The notes beneath the pieces are model-generated. The model saw only the letters and a list, made by a program, of their open reading frames with translations. It was not told the DNA's origin and searched no databases. A DNA stretch of 64,000 nucleotides from NCBI GenBank assembly GCA_036426205.1, contig CM071574.1:13285648-13349647 (forward strand), read 5' to 3'. Source of the DNA: Ascaphus truei. Taxonomy: Eukaryota > Chordata > Amphibia > Anura > Ascaphidae. The translations under genes were made by a program, and so were the position numbers. Below are positions 1 through 13,230 of this stretch, one piece after another. How positions within the stretch are numbered: the stretch's first letter is position 1; each line of letters opens with the position of its first letter.

Positions 1-2858
1 CAAAAGAAAAATATCAACAGCAAAATAGAATCAGTTTATTCAGCGCAGTGAATCCTCTACTATAGGAATAGCAATGATGGGACATTAATTTAGTCCTGTA
101 AAAGCTACTGCAGTCCTAGTTTTGCCATTTTCAGTTGCAATAAGTTATTTAGGGGGTGGCACTATAATGCGCACATTTTGCATATGGTTATTTAAGCTTC
201 AGGAATATGTTTGATAGTTAAGAAGTCTACTCGTTCAGATGGCACCACATTGTATTTTATGGCTGTCCTGAGAGAAACTTAAATTTTTATGCTCACCATG
301 ATTGCGCTGGGAAATTCAGCACCCTGGCTGATGGGATTTATCATTCCTGTGGTATTCACAATCTGCCAGCCCAATCCACTTCAATTAACCACTGGAGACT
401 GTCTCTGCGCATCTAAGACAGGGTGTTCTTTCCTACAAAGAACGTTCAGGATTGTTCATAGCAACTGCAAACCACAGCATCTTCTCCGAACAGAAATAAT
501 GACTTATGAGGACAATATAGGTGTATAAATAATACATTTCAATATTTTACTGTCACTAACATTAATATCATGGTTTACAAGTAACACGCCTTTTGATGTA
601 CCCGATTTATTCCATTTTGGGCAGGGTATGCATGCTCCGCATCTTACGTACTATAATGCATTATATGTTTTTCCAGATCCAAAAGAATGAATTAGGGGAG
701 CCAATGTTACCCTAAACCCTCTGAATGCATCAATTTGTAGGTCAGGTAGATATCCTACATCCTGCAGTATTCAGTTGCAACTCTCTACAGCTTAAAAAAA
801 AAAAAGATACATATTTACATATAAAGCCTCTTTTTGTGGTAATGGGGAAATGGAAATTGTTCTAAATTCTTTACCATTTAACCACTGACGGGGTTAATTT
901 AATTTGTGAAGCAAACAGATTCATACCCCTGTATTTAGTATAGTGGTTGGAAGTGGGACAATGCACATTTAAGAATGCATTGACTTCCATTACCTGAGAT
1001 GTTTGTGCATCCTTAGCTATCTGTTGCCACACTTCTCACTATATGGGATAAGGGCTAAAAAACTGGACTTTTCCCCTCTACTATAAATGCTCCTCGATTT
1101 AGAGCTGGACCTACAGTCTATGTATTAAACTCTTCTAAAATGCGCTATCTTTTCTCTTATACTGCATGATTCAGTGCCTAACGCAAACATCATAATCAAA
1201 TCTCCCCATTTATAACAGCTGATGCAAATCTATTAGTCAGAGACATTTATGCCACTTTAGATCTGAACGATATCTCGACACAGAAAAAAGAAGGGTCAAA
1301 ATAAAGAACTGGGTACCCGCCACTGTACTATGTATTGAATAACTCCCCCCTAAATACTCCAAGAAGTTCACTGACATGAACGCAGCAGCAGCAGCAGCAT
1401 CAGAGCAAAGTTGCTTGCGACATTGACCCTGTCATGGATATTCAAGATGATTTGTTATTGTCAATTTAATGCCAACATGCTGCCAAGCGTAATTATTTTA
1501 CTTCCATTTATTACATATTGCTAATCATCAAGTAATCATTAAGGTATTTTGTTCAACTGACACACACTACTAAGGGCAACCTGCTTTTAAGTGACAAATA
1601 TACAAAGGTGGCATTAATGCTAAAATAATTTCTTCTGTTTGACGACACCAATTTCTGTCTCATTTATATGTCAATAAAAGAAACAAACAAAAAGTGAAAG
1701 AGAGGAGTGAATATTTAACATGAAGAGGAGAAAATGAATACGCTGTGTAATAAATGACTGGGGTAGGGTAAGACATACAGTACCCATGTTTTGCAGATAC
1801 ATATTAGAGACCATTCATTAGGATGTGTTTAACGAAACAATGCATTTGTGTCTTCTTCACAACTCCAATCACACATCCGGTTGTTGATTTGTATGATAGT
1901 TTCTTTAAATTGTGCCCTTCGCTTTTAGTTCCCCAGATGTACAACCAGCATTAGATGAGAACAAAGAAAACACATTTTAAAACAAAACTAAGCCTTTGTA
2001 ACGAGCTATGCAATACAGCTGTAAGTGCAGCTGCAATTTTTTTTTTTAAAGAAAATGTTCTTTTAATGTCCAGCTGGTCCTGTGCTTTAATAAAATTGAC
2101 ATATTGATTCCTTTGAATTTACAGATGCCTGTTTCATAAACTCTATCTCCAAAGCCTAGACATCTTCAGAGCAGTGTCATTTTTTTCCTCCAAATGGATC
2201 AATTATGTGCCCACGTAATCCTGTTACCTGTGAAATCCATGCATACTTTTCACATTTGCTGCAGTTCCCAGGCGAACAAACTTGCATTATGTACGCATAA
2301 ACAAACAGAGCATTTCCCAGATATTAGGAATTGTTTTCAAAGTGAAAGGCAATCTCCTGGGTCTTTAACTCAAAATCATACATAGTGTTCCTGTTCCTTC
2401 AAGTAACCTCTGTGTTGAAAATGCCCCATTCTGCCAACGTTCTGAGTTCTTTAGAAGGTAACAGTGACAGTATATATCTCCTTCATTTCTCCCCCCATTT
2501 AAATAAATATTTATTTCCTGTGTTTACAGTGTTTATTGTGAATGTAGTTATAAAGTTGCTAAATACATTCTGAGGATTATTTTTATTTTAATTTGCCTGT
2601 ATTTCTGGTGGCCTGCTTTCCTCCATATAAGACGTCTTAATTGCTAAATGTCTCCATTACTAAAGGACTATAATGCACAAGAGAAATAAACTAATCATAC
2701 AGGCAGATAAGAATGACATTCATTAACAATGTTTTTTCAAGCATCCTGAACGATTGTTCAAGGACACCGCTTGCCTTGTTTACGATGGTGCTTTTAGAAA
2801 GAAATGGGTGCCTGTTACCAGAATTTACATGCTATACAAAGGCTGCCCAGAGAACAAC
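1..2858. other. Intronic sequence, no gene or clear repeat
   Basis: AT-rich, apparently single-copy sequence inside the ZEB2 intron. The only notable simple repeat is a GCAGCA-type triplet run near 1384-1399. No coding exon, RNA gene or transposon end was seen. Confidence 0.5.
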
Positions 2859-2866
2859 ATAAGCAA

Positions 2867-3173
2867 GGGAAATGTGCAAAAAGTTTGCAAAGTCGAGGGG
2901 AAAAAATGTGCCGAAAAAACAAAAAACAACAAAAAGGCAAAAAAATGTTTTCAGGGGGCTCACATGACCAATGTGCAGATCACATTAGTCATGTGACCAC
3001 ATTTTAAAATTGAATTAGTGAAACGCGTCGGAAATAGTGACATTTCACAAATCTCGCCAAATGTGAAAAAGTGTGAAATTTCTGGCATTCATTTGCATAA
3101 AACTTCCCGTGCAAAATCACCCAAAAAATAATGCACAGATTTTTTCACGGAAAAAAAAGCTTGCACATGTCTA
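2867..3173. mobile_element. hAT-type MITE with 8-bp target duplication
   Basis: The right end reads GCACATGTCTA, so the inverted terminus is TAGACATGTGCAAGC. The left end GGGAAATGTGCAAAAAG matches it imperfectly. Flanking 8-mers ATAAGCAA (2859-2866) and ATTAGCAA (3174-3181) agree at 7 of 8 bases and fit the nTnnnnAn pattern typical of Ac-like hAT insertions. The element is 307 bp, A/T-rich and non-coding. It lies inside the ZEB2 intron. Confidence 0.65.
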
Positions 3174-3211
3174 ATTAGCAATGTTGGTGCATTGAGTATG
3201 GCTATGTCATA

Positions 3212-3230
3212 CCGCTGCTGCTGCTGCTGC
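3212..3230. repeat. Short CTG/CAG triplet run
   Basis: About six uninterrupted GCT units in the ZEB2 intron. A similar GCA run of about five units lies near 1384-1399. Both are short and unremarkable in length. Confidence 0.8.
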
Positions 3231-3937
3231 AATAATAGTGCAGGTATGTAGTAGCCATGGTAGTTCAGGAAAAAACGCCATCGCTAACATACATGCATTT
3301 TACTAGATCAATGAGAACATTCCCCATACGTCATGCTATACAGGAGCTTGCAAGACCACCAAGGGCTTCTTTTAACAAGTTGAGAGCTTTAAATCTTTCT
3401 GAAATATAGTACAGTAATAACAAGATAATCAAACCAATGGTACATTGTACAGACTGCTAAGTATGAAGAACATTGGCTGAGTAACTAACAGAAGTATGTT
3501 TGGGCAAACAAGTGTACCTATGAATCAAACAGGTTGCAGACCTGTCTAAGACATGCAAATGAGCATACAGTAATATTTCCATTTGCTATATGAATCAAAC
3601 CAAATATATTGGTTTAAAACAGAATGCGTCCTGTATGTGTGCATATACAGAAACACATTTTATTATGATATGAGCATAGAATCAGTACATAGATAACATT
3701 TAATTTGACATGGAGTCATAGGGAAGATTGATGAGGAATTGAGGATATACAAAATGTTACTTCTGTCACAATGGCTAACAACGGTTTAGTTAATAGGCAA
3801 CTTTTTAATCTATAATACTGTTTTGGGGCTTATAGTGTATATCTGGGAATTTGAGGGCACATGTACATATTATCTAAATCAAATAAAGCCATGAAACGTT
3901 GATGCTGGCCCTCTAAAATACATTCATAATGAAGAGC

Positions 3938-4207
3938 TTAATAGATTGTAAGCTATTTGGGGCACAAATTCAATGTTTCACAATGTATTGTATGTTTCAT
4001 GCATGTATCCCCATATTGTTTTATGATCCTCTGAATGCCAAAGTCTGCATTAGATTGTAAGCTCTGCGGGGCAGGGACTCGGTTTCCTAATGTTATAAGT
4101 GCTTATTTCATTACATCTCATATGTTTTTGCTGTGTCTATTACAGCTGTGAAGCGCTATGTACAGTACATGGATGTCGCTATACAAATAAAGATATAATA
4201 CATACAT
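3938..4207 (+). repeat. Two SINE/LINE 3'-tail fragments in tandem
   Basis: Two successive blocks begin with the motif TAGATTGTAAGCT followed by a GGGGCA-rich stretch (about 3941 and 4051). The second runs through GAAGCGCTATGTACA to an AATAAAGATATAATACATA end. The same tail occurs at 14719-14876 and, on the other strand, near 34.7 and 62.9 kb. It resembles the shared 3' tail of CORE-type SINEs and their partner LINEs. Truncated at the 5' side, non-coding. Confidence 0.6.
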
Positions 4208-7200
4208 GCTAATGCTGTACATGGTTGACTGTATTAGTAAAAAAAATATACATTAAGAATTAATGATTAGTGTCACTCTGCCTATCTCTTTCCTGCATTA
4301 CTACAGATCTGGCAGGTTAGTCTAACACAGCAGCATCTATGTTCGTAAAGTTAATATTTTAAGAATGAATTTCCATCCATTTTTATACAAACTTTCTCTC
4401 CACTAAGTAACATTTGTACCTTTATCCAACTGCTAATTTAGAAAACCACGGATTTTAACAACGACATACATTATGTGATGTTCCTCGGGGGAATATCTGT
4501 AATTTATTCTGCAATTACCCTACTGAATTTAAAGTTAAAGTAAGTTATTTCTGATCATCTGTAATAGGATCTTTGACAGGTATTCATTCTGCCCAGGGCT
4601 CTATCTGATACTGCAGCATGGGCAGTGCAGTTCCAGGTAGTGCAAATGTAATATATTGAGCAATGTGTAGCAGCACTTGTGCCATGCGTGTTAGACTCAG
4701 GCAAAAGACAAATACAGAATGCATGGAATTATTTTCAAATTACCTCCAATATTTTGCAAACATTTTCACCTGCATGCTGAGAATGCTAAGGAACGGAAAG
4801 AAGGCAACTGTACATTTCCACAGCCTTCACTGCATTCATTTATAAATTACCTCATCACTGACTGAAATTAACACTGATTCTTACAGGCAATTTCTCAATT
4901 TCGAATGCTAATTACATTTTTTTTTTTTATTTTTTTTTTTACTTTTAAATTCTGTACCACCTGTTTTGGGCAAGACATCTTAGGCAGCGCGACCACATTT
5001 AATCACAATTTTAATTAACCGCCCTGTAGATGTGAAAAAGAAGCAATTATAATGCAGATGAATGATGATTTTTCTGCATTAAATTGTTTTGTTTCTCTGG
5101 CATGTTGATTGTAACACAGCACACAAATACAGTAACTGTACATTTTTTTTTCTTCTCATTGTAATTTAGTAATTGTTTCTGGAAAAACCAGTTTGGGAAT
5201 AAGTGACTTCATTTGTTTACAAATTGATTGATACCGTTAACTCACTGATTGCTGCTGTGTATTTATTCTGCAGTGTATTACTTGACATAAAATACAACTA
5301 AGCGTTGGAGAGGTTTTTTTGCAGCGCTAATACACAATATAAATTCCTATCTTTCCTGATCACATTATCTGAAAACCATCAATCATTTTCAAGCATCAAA
5401 ATAATGGCCTTTAAAAGGATTGCAAATGTTCACAATATTCAGAATATTAAAAATCTGCAGAGATAAGGGGGCTATCTCTCAAGCATTTGCTTGCAAATTG
5501 AAGATTTCCTAGTTTGCTTATGCAACGCTGACAAAGAGCATGGAAAATATGTTATGTGGAATAAAAAGTATTGCAGCCTATAAAACTGGAGGAATTATTA
5601 GCAACATATGGGAGCAATGTACTTGTATGCTGTTATGCGGGCCTTTTCCATCCATGAGTTATGATATGTTATGATCTCACTCAGCCTCACAGCTTGCATC
5701 TATGGTGTATAGAGAGAGGTACAGTAGATCATGAATACATGCAGATTCCGTCAGTCTGTCTTGCTCTCAAAATCTCACACGCTGGATGCGTAAGGGTGGA
5801 AAGGCAGTCCATGTATTAATAGATTTGGAGGCAGATACTGACAAGATCCTGCAATTAATGCTTCCTCTGGGATGTCAATCTTATAGTTCTAATTACAAAA
5901 GGATTTATAACAGTTATGATATCCATGGCAAAACATTTAAAAGAAATGTCATAACAGCAGGCAATTGTGCACACGAAATGAGACAACAGTTCACTAGTAA
6001 GGGAGCCTGTGCACCTACTGTGGCTTGCTTCTTTTCTCCTACAAATATTTTGGTCTCGTTCTGGAAGAGGAGAAAGGTCCTCATCATCTTTGTCAATGTG
6101 CAATATAAGTCCTCCTTTTTCAAGCAAGGGAAAAAACAAGGAATGATTCAAACAGCTGGAATAATACTAATAAATTACACCGATCTACATATTCGTTCAT
6201 TTGTACTACGGGTAGAGCATTCATTCGATAATATATTGAATGAAAAGGAAACATTCAAATACACATAACCTCTACTGTATCACTGCCTAAAGGTTACATG
6301 AGGTATGGAATTGTATTTATTAACAAGAAAGCACATTTACTGTTATAAAATGAATGAGGATAAATCTTGATGCTAAACTTTCTTATGGTTTCTAATGACA
6401 TCACAGACCATGGGGTTGAAGGTATTTCGGATGTTATTGGAAATATAGGTTTTCCATAATTCAGGTAATATTGTACATACTGTAGCTCCCTGAGTCTATC
6501 ATTCCATGTAGTTACTGCACTTTCCCCTACATATTAACGCTGCGTTCTTTCTAGCTGCTGCTTCGTGCTGTTGTTTCTCCATTTGAAACTGGCAAACATT
6601 TATATTATCGCAACTAAACTGTAAGCATTAAAGACATCATTATTATTTGATCATGTAGTGCCTGCAACTTAAATGAAATATTTATGTAGTCATTATGTCC
6701 CTTCGGAAAAAGAAACCATTTATATGCAGAGTTTTTTTTTCAGGTGAAACAGCATTTTAACCCTAACCTGTTAAGAGGTATAGAGCACACACACAGAACA
6801 TCTGTCTGCTTAACCCTTGCTGCTGATGGGGCCTGCAGCAATCTGCTTGGGAAATGGTTAATACAGTGAAAGGAGTTCACACCTTGTGGTTCTTCAATGA
6901 AAAAATAGCAATTCACAAACAATTCTCAAATTGTGTCTACTGACACCAATGGTTCAGGAATTAAAATTGCCTTTTACGCATGTAACTGCTAAAAGAAAAC
7001 ATCTAAATCTCACTGATGCATAATCTCACAAATACACAATGAAAAACTTCAAAATATATTGCATCTTCTAAAAAGGATATACCTGATTTCGAGTCTCAAA
7101 GCTCCCTATTTTGAACACCCTGACCTAGGGAACATTCCTTCCAGCTAAGCTGCATCCAATGGCTACCACTTCAATGTAAGGTACCAAACTAATCTCTAAG

Positions 7201-10200
7201 CAAACATGTGCAGCAAATCCCAAAGTATAAAAACGACAATGCATAAAGCCTATATGTTCAATATAAAGAAAAGTGATCTTGTCCAAAGGTAAAAAAATAA
7301 TTATATCCCGGCTCTATTGTGCAAACTTTCATAATGATCTCCATATACTAGTTATATTCATCTCTTTATCCATGTGGCTGCATTTATTTGCAAATTGTTT
7401 CTTTATGATAAAATGCTACTTGAATTATACTTGTCAGTTTTAAAGTCTAACCAATTTTCAACGCCTGCAAAATAATGGTAACCTTTTTGTAAGAGCTTAT
7501 AAGCAAATCCACTGTTGAAATAATCACTTCTAACAAATGATCAAAGAAAAATAAATCTTTCACCCTAATAAGACTTTTTTTTTTTTTTCCCTAAATGAAA
7601 TCCCCATTTTAAAATGGATAACAGCTAAGAGGCCAATGGCAATCTATGTATCTGCAGTTATTGTTTTACTGTTTGTGTTATGGAAATCAAAGACATTCGG
7701 ATGCCTGTTTCTATATCTGAGGTCTTTGAAATAAAGTTTGTACGTAATATATAGAAACACATTGTTCAGAACTTAAGTTTTGATATTGAGGAATAAACAG
7801 AGCATTAAATCAGGCAAAACTGTGACAAGGGCCAATATGCACATGGATCATGCCAGCAAGCCATCTCTACTCCTTTGTTCACAGCTTAACAAAACTGTGC
7901 CGTCACACCACTTTAGCTCAACAGTGCCTGTCGAATGGGTATCAACAGATCAGCCAATGCCTGTCACACACAGGGCTAGAAACTATTTGAAAGCGAGGCT
8001 TACTTTAGCCTACGTCTGGTAGAAAAGTAAGCAAGATTTATTAATCAAACAGAATACAAAAATCAAGGTACTTCAAATTTGGAAGCAGACAATATGGTAT
8101 TTTGGGGAACGTTTATAAACTCTCGCTAGTAAACTAAACAATGTTCATTTCCTTTTACCTTATTCGTCCTTTTTTTGGGTAATGGCTGGTATGTGCGTTT
8201 GCAATCTTTAGTAAAACAAAAAATTGTAAAGGTCGTTTCCCCCTCCCCCCCTCAGCAGTGGGGTTCAGGATATCATAAAACAAACAATAAGTTAAATGGT
8301 GCAACTATTCAAGGAAATGTTTATTTTATTCTGGTTTAATTAACTTTACAGAGGTTTTGTTTTCTTTTCTGACGGAGCAAGGCCATTTTTTTCCAAGAAG
8401 ATTAACAACTCTCTCTAAAGGCCTGCAATAATTCTGCAGAAAGTTACAGGGCCTCAAAGAAGAATCATAGGAAAACAAGCGTTCTGATTACACTGATAGA
8501 CACTTTTCACAAAGTCTGCTTTACTTTTATTGCCTTTTTTGGTACAATACAAGCATTATGTCACTGTATCATGTGCCTTGGAGCGCATGGGAGGCTCTGT
8601 GAAACTTTGCCATAATATTTCAGACCACTCCTCATTTGATATTTAATTACAGATGCAGAAAGGTTACAGTCAAATTCATGGAAGTACTGTACCATCCTGC
8701 AGCCTAGTAGGCATTTGCAGTGTCAACCCTTCTTGATCTTGTGACTCAAGTCTACAACTTTTTATGGGCGATCAGCACTGCTGAGACCTGAAACGTTAAA
8801 AGTTGATACTTTCCCTACACTTGGAGAAGACTCTTCTGCCTTTCTCTCTGCTGCTGTTAGTCTGCTGCCTACACTTTAGCTGTCTCTTTCCCAGTCCCTA
8901 CACTGTCAGTTTCTGGCCTGCCAATTTCAACTTGAAGCTTGACTGGGCTGATCTGATGCAAATACCTCCAGGGAAAACCCTGAAACTGATGAACAGTTAT
9001 GTCAAGTCGATTTTGCACCATCGGGAAAAGGTAACCTCTGCGAGAAAAAACCAACAAGGTTAAAGAGACAAGGGCTTTTCACGTGTAATACCACTGCTCC
9101 ACATCTCGTTCACTGTTTCCTATCCCTCAGAAATTGTAACTGTCAGAATTAGTCCTAATTGCAGATGCAAAGCTGCCATTATAATAAAAACAGAGGCAGT
9201 GCTGGCATTAAAAGTAGCAGCCTAATTTGTGTGAATACTGAAAAGGTAGCATAAATTAATATTTCATTACTTTAATTACCAGGGTCTACTCTTTTCTTGC
9301 AGTCTTATGATAAGTGTTGCAGTAACTATCAACAGCAAACATCCACTGAAATATCAAGTGTGATAATAATACTGCTGTTGATATCACAATGTAAAAATCT
9401 AAGGATAGTGGATAGTCACGCCATGGTTATCTGGTTTTTGCTACGTTGCAGCACTAGAAAATATAAAAACAAATTTTATATCAAAAAGAAGAAGTCAAGT
9501 AGCTGCAGCGAGAGAACATTTAGCAAAAGCTTCCCTGAGAAAAATATAGTTTTGCTGCTACTGATAAAAAATAGATGTATATATGTGGTCTAGAACTGAT
9601 TAAGTAACAAAAGAAAAGTTACTGAACTGGCAAAAGTTCTTAAGAAAAGTTCAATATACTTAAAGACAGAACATGGCTTAGTATACACTTTCATAATCCT
9701 TTTTTTTAAGGATTTAGAAATGATCAACAATTACTCAATGCAGACAATTCTGAAATCCCTGGGGGGGCTTGCAATAAATGTTAATCTCAGGTAAAATTAT
9801 GTAGAATTTGTGAATTGGGGTGGTGTTACAAAGGATTCCTATGACTGGTTAAAGTCAGCCTGTCTCTGCATTTATCACTCTTATCCCAGAGGAGGTGTTT
9901 GTTCGACATCCCAGTTTGACAGCACAAAAACACTGTGGCTAGATGCCCTATCAAAGAATCCACTGACACGTATCATTTGTGGTCTGGGTTTCTTTCACAA
10001 GGCATGGCTACCTCACACTTATTCATTGTACAAGTGTTAAACTCCACACCTCTTAGTGTACAGTGTACGGTTTAAAACCCAATTTCCCGTTTTTTTTAAA
10101 TACTAAAATATTGTGAACTACGTGAAATCTTCACAGAAGATACAACATCACTTCAAACATCTCACTTTTTAACATACTGTATAGTAACCCCCTCTCCCCG

Positions 10201-11149
10201 TCTAAACAAAATCTGCTTTTCACACCCTTTGCTTGTTGCAGAATTCTAGATACTCTCAGATAGCCCTTTACCCACCAGCAGGTTTCCGATAAATGGCCAT
10301 ATATGTTTCCTTGGTGCTAAATTAGAGCAATAAACCCATCATTTAATGTATCAAGGAACAAAATCACTGAAATGTACAGGATTTTCCACGATATGTCTGG
10401 TGAATCTTTTTCATTAATAAATGTATAGATCCATATGCATCTGTCACTTAGAGGTGTTGATAGTAACTGAACTCATGCTGTACAACTGCCACTGTATCCA
10501 GAGATTTAATATTAAAGGCTAATTGAGATAATTTACAAACCAATTATCAAAAGTGGCACGGGTAAAGTGGTTAAATGACAACTGAAGTTTACATTCAGTG
10601 TGTAAATAACATATTAAAAATGGTATCAGTTATTTCTAGAAGTCAAATAGCTCCACGTATATAAAAATAATGTCAGATAGCTGTGCCATAAAAATAGATT
10701 TAGAGCAATTTAGCAAAACGTATATTGCAGGTAGGGTAGCAATGAACAGTTTATAAACCTCCTCATGAATTATTGAACTTCTTTGCAATCTATTCTCCCT
10801 GCTGCAGGAACCAAAGTTCTTTCTGGATAGTGTGTTCCTATGTATAAAACATAATGTGGATTGTATATACCGGGTGGGAAGAAAACCCGGAGAAAAAGAC
10901 AGAATGTTGTACTTTTCAGTTATTTTCTATGTGTTATAATTATAATGCTCAGAACTGCTTTGAATATCATCTGCTAGTGGCAGCAAGAAGGTTTAAAATT
11001 CACCGGTGAATGTTACTTGGTTTAATTCTGATAAGCTGTAAAAGTGAAGATTTGTAACATTGCAATCCCCGAAATGATACGTGTCCCATAATTGTTTAGC
11101 AATTTCCTCTTATAAACTATGATATGGACAGAAGTGATATATTGTAACA
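4208..11149. other. Intronic sequence, mostly unique; no gene seen
   Basis: About 7 kb of AT-rich ZEB2 intron. No splice-bounded exon, RNA gene or complete transposon was recognised. Small poly(T) runs occur near 4918, 7570 and 9700. A stretch at 8775-8800 (GATCAGCACTGCTGAGACC followed by TGAAACGTT) matches part of another repeat at 49810-49835. The segment around 4990-5200 has mixed TAAT and TGCATTA motifs, as in many vertebrate enhancers, but this cannot be tested here. Confidence 0.45.
8768..8815 (+). repeat. Short fragment of a dispersed repeat (CTGAAACGTT type)
   Basis: GATCAGCACTGCTGAGACC plus TGAAACGTT closely resembles 49808-49835 (GATCAGCACTGCAGAGATG plus AAACATTGG). A motif of the type GAAACGTTGG is common near the ends of Penelope-like and related retroelements in amphibians and fish. 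The assignment is tentative. Confidence 0.35.
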
Positions 11150-11157
11150 GCATAAAT

Positions 11158-11257
11158 GGCTCAAATCAGTGGCTCAGTCAAAGACTGTGCTGAAACAGAG
11201 ATATCCTGAAAACCTGACCTGTTGGTGGCCCTTGAGGACTGGAGTTGTCCACCCCTG
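11158..11257. mobile_element. Deleted copy of the palindromic hAT MITE
   Basis: The right half (ATATCCTGAAAACCTGACC onward, ending CCACCCCTG) matches the palindromic hAT MITE seen at 32463, 35172, 47061 and 60673. The left arm is missing, yet flanking 8-mers GCATAAAT (11150-11157) and GCATATAT (11258-11265) match at 7 of 8, with TA at the centre. The copy may thus have inserted, or been copied, in a deleted form. Confidence 0.7.
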
Positions 11258-12194
11258 GCATATATAGATCTTTTTACAATTTCCTCTCAGCGTTAGAAAT
11301 AAGTGAAATAAATTTCAACATACAGTATATGTTTCCAGGGGCACCCTCACAAATAAACCAGGGCAGTTGTGTTACCCTGTCACAATGGGTATGTGCTCCC
11401 TTGTTAATATAACTGGCAACTGCACACCTATAGCCCCATGCCAATAGCTCTGGCCATAGCGGCACTATTACTGCCTGCCATTTCTCATACACTAATAATG
11501 TTTGTGTACATAGTCCCTGAAACCGCTTCCCCAGCTTACTTTTGCACCAATGCACCAACGCACTACAGCAATGTCCCAAGCATAACTCATGAAGCAAAGC
11601 AGTTGGCGTATAATGAAAGTAAGGTGGAAATTACTTTTTGAAGACCGTGGAGTGTTTTGATCCATAAGAAGTAATAATGTGAATTTAAATACCGGTGTGG
11701 AGCAATTACAGTATTTAATTTTTATTTTTTATACTGGTCCAGTTAAAGGATTATCAGTAAAGCAAAGAATGCAATATTTGAGATAAAATACTATCTTGTA
11801 CATGGCACTGTTGACCTTTTAGAGTGATACTAATAATTCACAATCACACTAAACATACAGAGCTGATTTTACGTAACTACAAAAAAAGAAAGATTTGAAT
11901 TTGTGAAAACGTTTACTAAATAATAGTCTGAAATAATGTTGTTTTTGTCTTTTAGTCTTACATTTTTTGGTCGACTTCATCATTTAGGATTATATTTTGT
12001 TATTTTCCTCCTCCCAGTCCAATAAATTGCTTAACCTCAAACAGTCTTATCAGGGCCTGTAAGTCATTGCAGAAAGAATTCACTTTCCAGAAGTGAACGG
12101 GTTAAAACACCCTCTAGTTTGTATTCACAAGTGTCCCCTTGACACTTTGCCCTTCTAATGCTTTGCCCTTAACTAACCTCCCCTCTTAATTCCT

Positions 12195-12470
12195 CACAAG
12201 TTGTCTTTCCTTCCCCCATTTTTACCCCTCTTTCTTCCTCCTCCTCCTCCCCTGTCCTCTCACCCTCTCTCTCTCCTCCACTCCTCAATCCTCCTATCTC
12301 TCTCCTCTCCTACTCTCTCCTCTTCGTCATCCACTCTCTCTTCCTCTTCCTCCTTCCCTCCTCCTCCCCCTTCTCTCTCTCCTCTTCCTCCTTCCCTCCT
12401 CCTCCCCCTCTCTCTCTCCTCTTCTCAATTTATCTCTCTCTATCTCCTCCTCCCCTCTCTCGCCTCTCTT

Positions 12471-12517
<47 letters not shown>

Positions 12518-13215
12518 TCTGCGTCTCTCCTCCCCCTCCTCTTCCTCCCTCTCCTCCTCCTATCTCTCCCTCCTCCTCTCTCCCCCCTCCCCCTTATCCT
12601 TTCCTCTCTCTCCTCTACTCCTCAATCCTCCTACCACTATCTCCTCTCCTACTCTCTCACTCTCCTCCTCTCTCTCTTCTCATTTCCCTGCTCCCTTTCC
12701 TCTTCACCTCCTATCTCGCTCTCCTCCTCACTTCTCCAATCTCGTTCCCTCCTCTTTCCTGCTCCTCTCTCTTCCTCCTCCCCACTCTCTCCTCCTCCTC
12801 TCTCTCTTCCTCTCCCTCTCTCTAACTACCTCTCTTTCTCTACTCCTCACTCCTCCTCTCTCCTCCTCCACAAGTCCTCTACTCCTGCTCCTCCTTGGTT
12901 CTCTCCTCATTCCTCTCCGTCCGCCTCCTTCTTCTCCTCCTCTCTCCCTCTTCTCGCTGCTTCCTCCTATCTCTCTCTCCTCCTCTCATCTCTCTCTCTC
13001 CTTACCCCAGCTACCTCTCCTCGTCCCGTCTCTATCTCTCCTCCTCCTCTGTCTATCCTCCTCTCATCTCTCCCTCCCACTCCACTCTTTCTTGTTTCCC
13101 AACACTCTTTCATCCTCTTCTTCCCTATTTAACCCATTAGTCACCTCTGAATTTCCCATTCTCCCTCTCTCCCCTTTTCTTCTCCACCCCTTCCCTCACA
13201 CATCCATCTCTCACC
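12195..13215. repeat. 1-kb polypyrimidine (plus) / polypurine (minus) tract
   Basis: About 1 kb of nearly uninterrupted C and T on the plus strand: TCC, TCTC and CCTCCT blocks with local duplications (for example the CTCTTCCTCCTTCCCTCC block near 12340 and again near 12385). Being transcribed from the minus strand, the ZEB2 pre-mRNA would be G/A-rich here. Such mirror-rich homopurine tracts can adopt triplex (H-DNA) or R-loop structures. Long open frames across it encode only Ser/Leu/Pro or Arg/Glu repeats and are artefacts. Confidence 0.9.
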
Positions 13216-13230
13216 AGGCTGCCTCCTGAA

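Noticed and set aside
5786..6268. Open frame of 160 codons in the ZEB2 intron
   Set aside because: No recognisable domain, overlapping open frames on the opposite strand and no splice context; chance frame.
8803..9063. Open frame of 86 codons with a hydrophobic start, followed by a GTAACC donor-like site
   Set aside because: No family resemblance, no acceptor and no partner exon; it overlaps an open frame on the other strand.
12201..13229. Open frame of about 340 codons
   Set aside because: Lies wholly in the polypyrimidine tract and encodes only Ser, Leu and Pro runs; base composition explains it.
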